A stretch of 64,000 bases of DNA. It comes from Borrelia maritima. Its GTDB lineage: Bacteria > Spirochaetota > Spirochaetia > Borreliales > Borreliaceae. How positions within the stretch are numbered: the first letter of the stretch is position 1; each line of letters begins with the position of its first letter. Below the pieces are notes generated by a model, which was not told where the DNA came from, ran no database searches, and saw only the letters and a list, made by a program, of their open reading frames with translations. The translations under genes were made by a program, and so were the position numbers. Positions 57,190 to 64,000 of the stretch are shown here, piece after piece. Location of the stretch: positions 372,001 through 436,000 of the forward strand of contig NZ_CP044535.1 of assembly GCF_008931845.1 (NCBI RefSeq), written 5' to 3'.

Positions 57190-60100
57190 CTAATATCTCT
57201 TGTTGATAAAAATTTCAATGATCTCTTCAAGGATTTTAGAACTCTCAGTAAATCTATATAATCTTAAATTCCTGCGAAGATCACTAAATAATACCTGAAT
57301 ATTATCGTCTAAAACATACTTGTCAATGCTCTTAAGAATTTCCTTGTATTCTTTTGGTTTTCTAGTTTTAATGCCAACTAAAAGCTTATTGAGAAGGTTT
57401 AAAAATTGATCATTGCTTTTAAAGTATAGCTTATTATCGCCAACAAGCTCAGAATCAAACAAAATATTCTCCTTTATGTCGCTTATTAAATGCAACAAAT
57501 CATCTTTTACAAAAAAATACATTTTTTTCAATTCATAAATTGAATCTTTACTTGTTTCAATTTTTTTAAAATACCTATACAACTTGCTACGCATATTAGA
57601 AAGAGCTCCAGATATTGAATGGGATATGTCTTTAATTAAAGACAAATTTTCATCATCAAAAGCTTTTTCTAAATCAATAATATTGATAGAAATAAAATCA
57701 ACAAGTCCTCTACATAATTCAGAATATGACTCATATGAAAGATTTAATTCTTTTAAAGCCCTATTAACATCTAAATTAGAAAACTTGACAGGTTGATTAA
57801 AATCTTTATTCTCCCAAATATCATCAACTTCAAGCTGTAAATATTTCTTTAATATGATTTTAATTGAACTTATGTGTATTGGTTTTGATATATAATCATT
57901 CATACCGCTTGCAAAACACTTGTCTTTATACTCTTGCAAAGCATGGGCTGTCACCGCAACCAAAACACACGGCTTTAAATTCTTTACTTTTTCAAACTTT
58001 CTAATTTCTTTAGCTACCGAAAATCCATCATATCTTGGCATTCGTATATCAATAAAAGAGATATCATATTTTTTTTCTTTTAAAAATTTTAAAGCCTTTA
58101 CTCCATCATCTACAACATCAATATGATTTTCATTAATACCTATTACAACAAGAATATCTTTTAACACTTTTTGATTGACCTGATTATCTTCAGCTATTAA
58201 CACATTAACAGGCGTTTTCACCTTAAAAGCACTATTTACTGGGGCCAAATCTTCAAATTTCATTTCTGTTTTAAGCTCTTTTTTAGAAAAAATAGAACAT
58301 ATGCTAAGCCCCATTAAAGGCTTTTTAACATACATATATTTTAAATTTTTTAGAGCTTTATTATCCAAATAATAAAATAAAAAAATAATTTTTACATCAG
58401 AGCTTAGCTTCTCAATATTATTAGCAAATTGGATACTCTCTTGAATATTGTCGTTATTTACATTTACATAAACAAAATCATAAAAAGAGTGTTTCTTAAA
58501 GAATTTATATGCATCTTCAAAAGACGCCACGTAATGTACATTAGAAGAACAGCCCAACAAAGTCGAACAGTGTTCAAAAATTTTAATAGATTTTTTACTC
58601 AAGAGCACATTTAATACTTTATTATTACTATTTATTGATTGAACATTGAATGATAAATCTTTACTTTTAAGCTCATCGCCTAATATAAAAGGCAACATAA
58701 ATGAAAAAGTCGTTCCCTCTCCTACCTTGCTATCAACAGTAATTCCAAGGCCCCCCATTAGCCTTATAAGCTCTTTAGATATTGATAACCCCAATCCCGC
58801 ACCCTCATGAACTCTTGAAGAAGAATCGTCCTCTTGTTTGAATATTTCAAATATCTTAGAAAGATTTTCTCTTTTAATACCTTTGCCTGTATCTATTACC
58901 TTAAATTCAACTGTAACCAATACTCTATTATCATCAGCTTTTGTTCTATATACTTCTTCATAGTTTAAAACAATAACACCGTCATCTGTAAACTTAAAAG
59001 CATTCCCTATTAAATTAATTAAAACTTGTTTAATTTTTACAATATCCCCTTTTATATAATTCTTAAAAATAGATTTAGAATAAGAAAATAAATCAATATT
59101 TTTTTTTGCACATTGAGATTGAAAAGTTTTTAAAACCATTTCCATTTCAGTCTCTAAATCAATATCTTGACTCTCAATATGTAATTCATTGACATCTATT
59201 TGAGACAAATACAATATATCATCAATTAAAGAAAGTAAAGAATCAGATGAATAATTTATCATTTTAACATAGTCTTTTTGAACATCCGTAAGAATAGTAG
59301 TATCTAAAAGCTCAGTAGCAGCCATTATGCCATTAATGGGAGTACGAATATCATGACTGACGTTTGCTATGAAAATTGTTTTAGCGGTATTAGCAGCTTC
59401 TGCAATATTTTTTTTATTCATTACAAAAGAATATCTTCTTTTCTGCTCAAATGATAATTTAAACATAAAAATTATTACAAATCCTAAAAAAGTAAAATAA
59501 AATATAATAACTGTTAAAACTAAAAATTTGAAATTTTTAAACCTAATGCCCTTAGATTTATAATAAATATCAAATTTCCAATCATTTAAATACCTCTGAC
59601 TATCAACATTTGAACGCACAACAACTTTTTGAATAATTTCTTTCAAGATAAAATCTTGATTATAAATAGCAAGACTTAAATCAAAAGACAAATCTCTAAA
59701 AGTAGGCAGTTTTTCAACATCCGAAACATTTAATTCTTCAAAAACATAAGCAGCCGTATACTCATCACTAATAATCCCATCAATCTTTCCCTTATAAAGA
59801 AGAAGTAGCGCTTCTTTAAAGCTACTTACCAAAATAAGATCTGATTTAATACTAGAAGCCAAGTTTTTACTATATAAAAAATCAAGTACTGCAAACCTCT
59901 CCAAAGATCTAGATGGAAGCACCCTTTTTTTATTTGAAAAAATATAAAGTGGAATTCGAGAATTTAATTTTATATTGAAAACATTCTCTAAATTTGAATC
60001 TACTGCATTAGTATTTAGCATATCGATTTTTCCAGATTTGATTAATTTTTTGAGATCTAAGCTGCCGTATGTTTCAATTATGTTAAATTCCAAACCTGAA

Positions 60101-61671
60101 AACATTCTAATTTTATCAAGTAAAAATTGATTTATTCCTTTATAGCTATTTGCTTCAACATAATCTATTGGATACCAATTTTTAACAGCAAGATTCAATT
60201 TATTATTTTTTGATAACCAAATTTTTTCTTCTATATTAAATTTAACCTTATTCATAATTTTATAACTATTAATTCTAGAACTATTAATTTCTTCTTTGTC
60301 CAGCCAATTTTTATCTATTTGAAGCAAAGTTTCAAATGAAATATCATCAAATATAGAATTAAGAATATATTTAATAACTTTATAAATTCTGTTATCAATA
60401 GCTAATACTAAAAACCTATTTTTATTAAAAATAGAATCATAAGATTTTAATCTTCCGTTATATCCATTTAATTTTAATAAATATTTTGTTGTTATTGAAT
60501 TTTCTATAAATCCATATGAATTATTAACAATATTTACAAAGTTATTAACAATGTCTTGATCCTTACTTAATTGAATATTATTAAAACTAAAATCAATAAA
60601 CTGAGAATTTATTGGACCAATATTATTGTTTAAGCCTTTGGAATAAAATTTAAAATTAAGAGGATATATTGGTTTACTTACTACATAATTAACATTTTCA
60701 AATACACTATCATTGCTAATAATTCCTCCAAAAATGCCTACTGGCTTTCCCTCTAATGATTTCTTAATATCCTCTTTAGGGAATCCCTTAAAAATAGGTT
60801 TAAAGATATGTTGTCTTGAGAGAAGATTCCATAAATCTACTAAAATGCCAGACAACTTTCCCTGTGAATTAATAAAACTCAAGGGAGGATAATCATTATA
60901 TAAACCAACATCAATAAAATTTCCCTTAGTATTACTATCTAAAAAAGAAAAAATATGTTCATCAGGAATTTTCACCAAATACGAAAACAAATCTAAATTC
61001 AAATTCTTTATTATCTCAGGAGCATTTCTACTAATAGCCACTCTATTTTTGACGCTATAAAAAACATCTCCAGTAAAAATCACAAGGTCTTCACCAAAAA
61101 AAAGCTTTGCAATATAATGCAAAGTCTTACAATCACCATATATATAATCAACTTTATCATTTTTTAAAGCCAATACTAACTCTTGAGCATTTTCAGCCAA
61201 AAAAATCGTATTAATGCCTTTTAGTCTTAAAATATCTTCATATATTGTATTTCTAATAACTCCTATATTAAAATTGGATAAAAATGTTGAATGAGTATTT
61301 TTATATTTTTTATTAGAGCTTTTAGAAAATAAAATTGAAATACTCCTAGCAAGCTCACTTTTAAAATAAAAAAAATCATTTAATTTTATATTATAAGTCA
61401 ATCCTAAATATATTGCTTCGTCTTCAATTGCACTTTCATTGAAATTATCAATATGCTCAACTTTAATATCAACATTATTATCTTTTGCCCATTTATCTAA
61501 AATAGAAAAAATAAGCCCCACATATTCTCCTTTATTATTTTTATAGTAAAAAGGAAAATATTGATCTACAAGCTTAAACTTGAAAGTATCCTTAGAAAAT
61601 AAATCGACACTGACAAAGCAAACCAAAAGCAAAATTAAAAAATTAGTACTTAAAAAGCTTGCTTTCTTCAT
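57190..61671 (-). CDS. hk1: Hybrid sensor histidine kinase Hk1
   Basis: This 1493-residue kinase has a signal/anchor at the N-terminus, three consecutive periplasmic solute-binding-type sensor modules (roughly 25-255, 255-480 and 490-705), one transmembrane helix (about 710-735), a HisKA domain with His773 in VSHDIRTP, an ATPase domain with GxGLGLSI (GAGLGLSISKEL), a pseudo-receiver (about 1015-1130), a true receiver with Asp1208 in FIDIRMP, and a C-terminal Hpt-like domain with His1351 in DISHSIS. It passes phosphate through receiver and Hpt to Rrp1. It begins about 97 nt downstream of the 5S rRNA gene in the same direction. AAGGAAA precedes the ATG. Confidence 0.96.
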   Translation of the reverse strand: MKKASFLSTNFLILLLVCFVSVDLFSKDTFKFKLVDQYFPFYYKNNKGEYVGLIFSILDKWAKDNNVDIKVEHIDNFNESAIEDEAIYLGLTYNIKLNDFFYFKSELARSISILFSKSSNKKYKNTHSTFLSNFNIGVIRNTIYEDILRLKGINTIFLAENAQELVLALKNDKVDYIYGDCKTLHYIAKLFFGEDLVIFTGDVFYSVKNRVAISRNAPEIIKNLNLDLFSYLVKIPDEHIFSFLDSNTKGNFIDVGLYNDYPPLSFINSQGKLSGILVDLWNLLSRQHIFKPIFKGFPKEDIKKSLEGKPVGIFGGIISNDSVFENVNYVVSKPIYPLNFKFYSKGLNNNIGPINSQFIDFSFNNIQLSKDQDIVNNFVNIVNNSYGFIENSITTKYLLKLNGYNGRLKSYDSIFNKNRFLVLAIDNRIYKVIKYILNSIFDDISFETLLQIDKNWLDKEEINSSRINSYKIMNKVKFNIEEKIWLSKNNKLNLAVKNWYPIDYVEANSYKGINQFLLDKIRMFSGLEFNIIETYGSLDLKKLIKSGKIDMLNTNAVDSNLENVFNIKLNSRIPLYIFSNKKRVLPSRSLERFAVLDFLYSKNLASSIKSDLILVSSFKEALLLLYKGKIDGIISDEYTAAYVFEELNVSDVEKLPTFRDLSFDLSLAIYNQDFILKEIIQKVVVRSNVDSQRYLNDWKFDIYYKSKGIRFKNFKFLVLTVIIFYFTFLGFVIIFMFKLSFEQKRRYSFVMNKKNIAEAANTAKTIFIANVSHDIRTPINGIMAATELLDTTILTDVQKDYVKMINYSSDSLLSLIDDILYLSQIDVNELHIESQDIDLETEMEMVLKTFQSQCAKKNIDLFSYSKSIFKNYIKGDIVKIKQVLINLIGNAFKFTDDGVIVLNYEEVYRTKADDNRVLVTVEFKVIDTGKGIKRENLSKIFEIFKQEDDSSSRVHEGAGLGLSISKELIRLMGGLGITVDSKVGEGTTFSFMLPFILGDELKSKDLSFNVQSINSNNKVLNVLLSKKSIKIFEHCSTLLGCSSNVHYVASFEDAYKFFKKHSFYDFVYVNVNNDNIQESIQFANNIEKLSSDVKIIFLFYYLDNKALKNLKYMYVKKPLMGLSICSIFSKKELKTEMKFEDLAPVNSAFKVKTPVNVLIAEDNQVNQKVLKDILVVIGINENHIDVVDDGVKALKFLKEKKYDISFIDIRMPRYDGFSVAKEIRKFEKVKNLKPCVLVAVTAHALQEYKDKCFASGMNDYISKPIHISSIKIILKKYLQLEVDDIWENKDFNQPVKFSNLDVNRALKELNLSYESYSELCRGLVDFISINIIDLEKAFDDENLSLIKDISHSISGALSNMRSKLYRYFKKIETSKDSIYELKKMYFFVKDDLLHLISDIKENILFDSELVGDNKLYFKSNDQFLNLLNKLLVGIKTRKPKEYKEILKSIDKYVLDDNIQVLFSDLRRNLRLYRFTESSKILEEIIEIFINKRY

Positions 61672-61768
61672 GTTATTTTAAAATTTCCTTATTAAAATAA
61701 AATAGTTTTACTAATATATAAAAATAAATATACACAATAAGTTCAAGACTTAAAATATAAAATAAAAA

Positions 61769-61880
61769 CCCTGGCAATAACTTACTCTCCCGCGAACTCG
61801 CAGTACCATCAGCGAATAAGAGCTTAACTTCTGTGTTCGGAATGATAACAGGTGTTTCCTCTTTTCTTTAACCACCAGGG
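61769..61880 (-). rRNA. rrf: 5S ribosomal RNA
   Basis: The 112-nt gene is bounded by complementary CCCTGG/CCAGGG ends that form helix I, and carries the conserved loops (CGAACTC... and the GAA/CTCC regions) on the minus strand. It follows 23S rRNA by about 21 nt. The 3' stem continues into a T-rich stretch, which could act as part of a terminator before hk1. Confidence 0.93.
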
Positions 61881-61901
61881 TTTTTATAAGGAAGACAAAA
61901 A

Positions 61902-64000
<2,099 letters not shown>

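Overview
The window is about 64 kb of the linear main chromosome of a Lyme-group spirochaete (Borreliella / Borrelia burgdorferi sensu lato). Evidence for this is the very low G+C, the bmpD-C-A-B lipoprotein array, the LA7 lipoprotein, the hk1/rrp1 pair beside 5S-23S rRNA genes, and a gene order that I recognise from memory as matching the BB0364 to BB0420 segment of B. burgdorferi B31. Protein sequences such as BmpA differ from B31 as I remember it, so another genospecies (for example in the garinii/afzelii/valaisiana group) is more likely; I cannot settle this without alignment.

Layout, left to right. 1-3.6 kb: tail of mgsA, lipoprotein LA7, an M18 aminopeptidase, a lone EIIB-like protein and gpsA. 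3.6-10.8 kb: a minus-strand block with clpA, tyrS, glyS, gltX and a membrane protein. 10.9-14.4 kb: a plus-strand operon of the c-di-GMP phosphodiesterase gene pdeB with pfs, metK and luxS (activated-methyl cycle). 14.4-18.4 kb: a putative envelope protein, a HIT protein, mgtE and a trehalase-like glycosidase. 18.5-23.1 kb: four tandem paralogous Bmp lipoproteins. 23.2-35.1 kb: one large translation/transcription cluster on the minus strand, in transcription order tRNA-Thr, rpmG, tRNA-Trp, secE, nusG, rplK-A-J-L, rpoB-C, rpsL-G. 35.2-43.1 kb: unfamiliar envelope proteins and lipoproteins, an ankyrin-repeat protein, a divergent GltP-like carrier and an archaeal-type ProRS. 43.3-48.8 kb: two tandem paralogous outer-membrane proteins, manA and a fructose-family PTS permease. 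48.1-51.0 kb: a membrane-anchored nuclease and membrane proteins. 51.3-56.3 kb: cheR, cheB, a TraB-family protein, adk and the porin dipA. 56.3-61.7 kb: rrp1 and hk1 on the minus strand. 61.8-64 kb: 5S rRNA and the 3' two thirds of a 23S rRNA.

How it fits together. Both arms of c-di-GMP signalling are here (PdeB degrades; Hk1-Rrp1 synthesises), alongside chemotaxis adaptation enzymes and nutrient-uptake genes (PTS, Bmp nucleoside-type binding proteins, the dicarboxylate porin). The highly expressed genes and rRNA all lie on the minus strand, as expected if replication runs right to left through the window.

I found no mobile element, prophage, CRISPR or defence island. The most interesting observations are conserved-looking proteins that have lost textbook catalytic residues: a second ClpA ATPase domain without a usable Walker motif, a CheB receiver without its phospho-aspartate, an EIIB-like protein with Asp in place of the phospho-cysteine, a PdeB with altered HD-GYP metal ligands, and a pseudo-receiver inside Hk1. 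These are candidates for closer study rather than a demonstrated new system.
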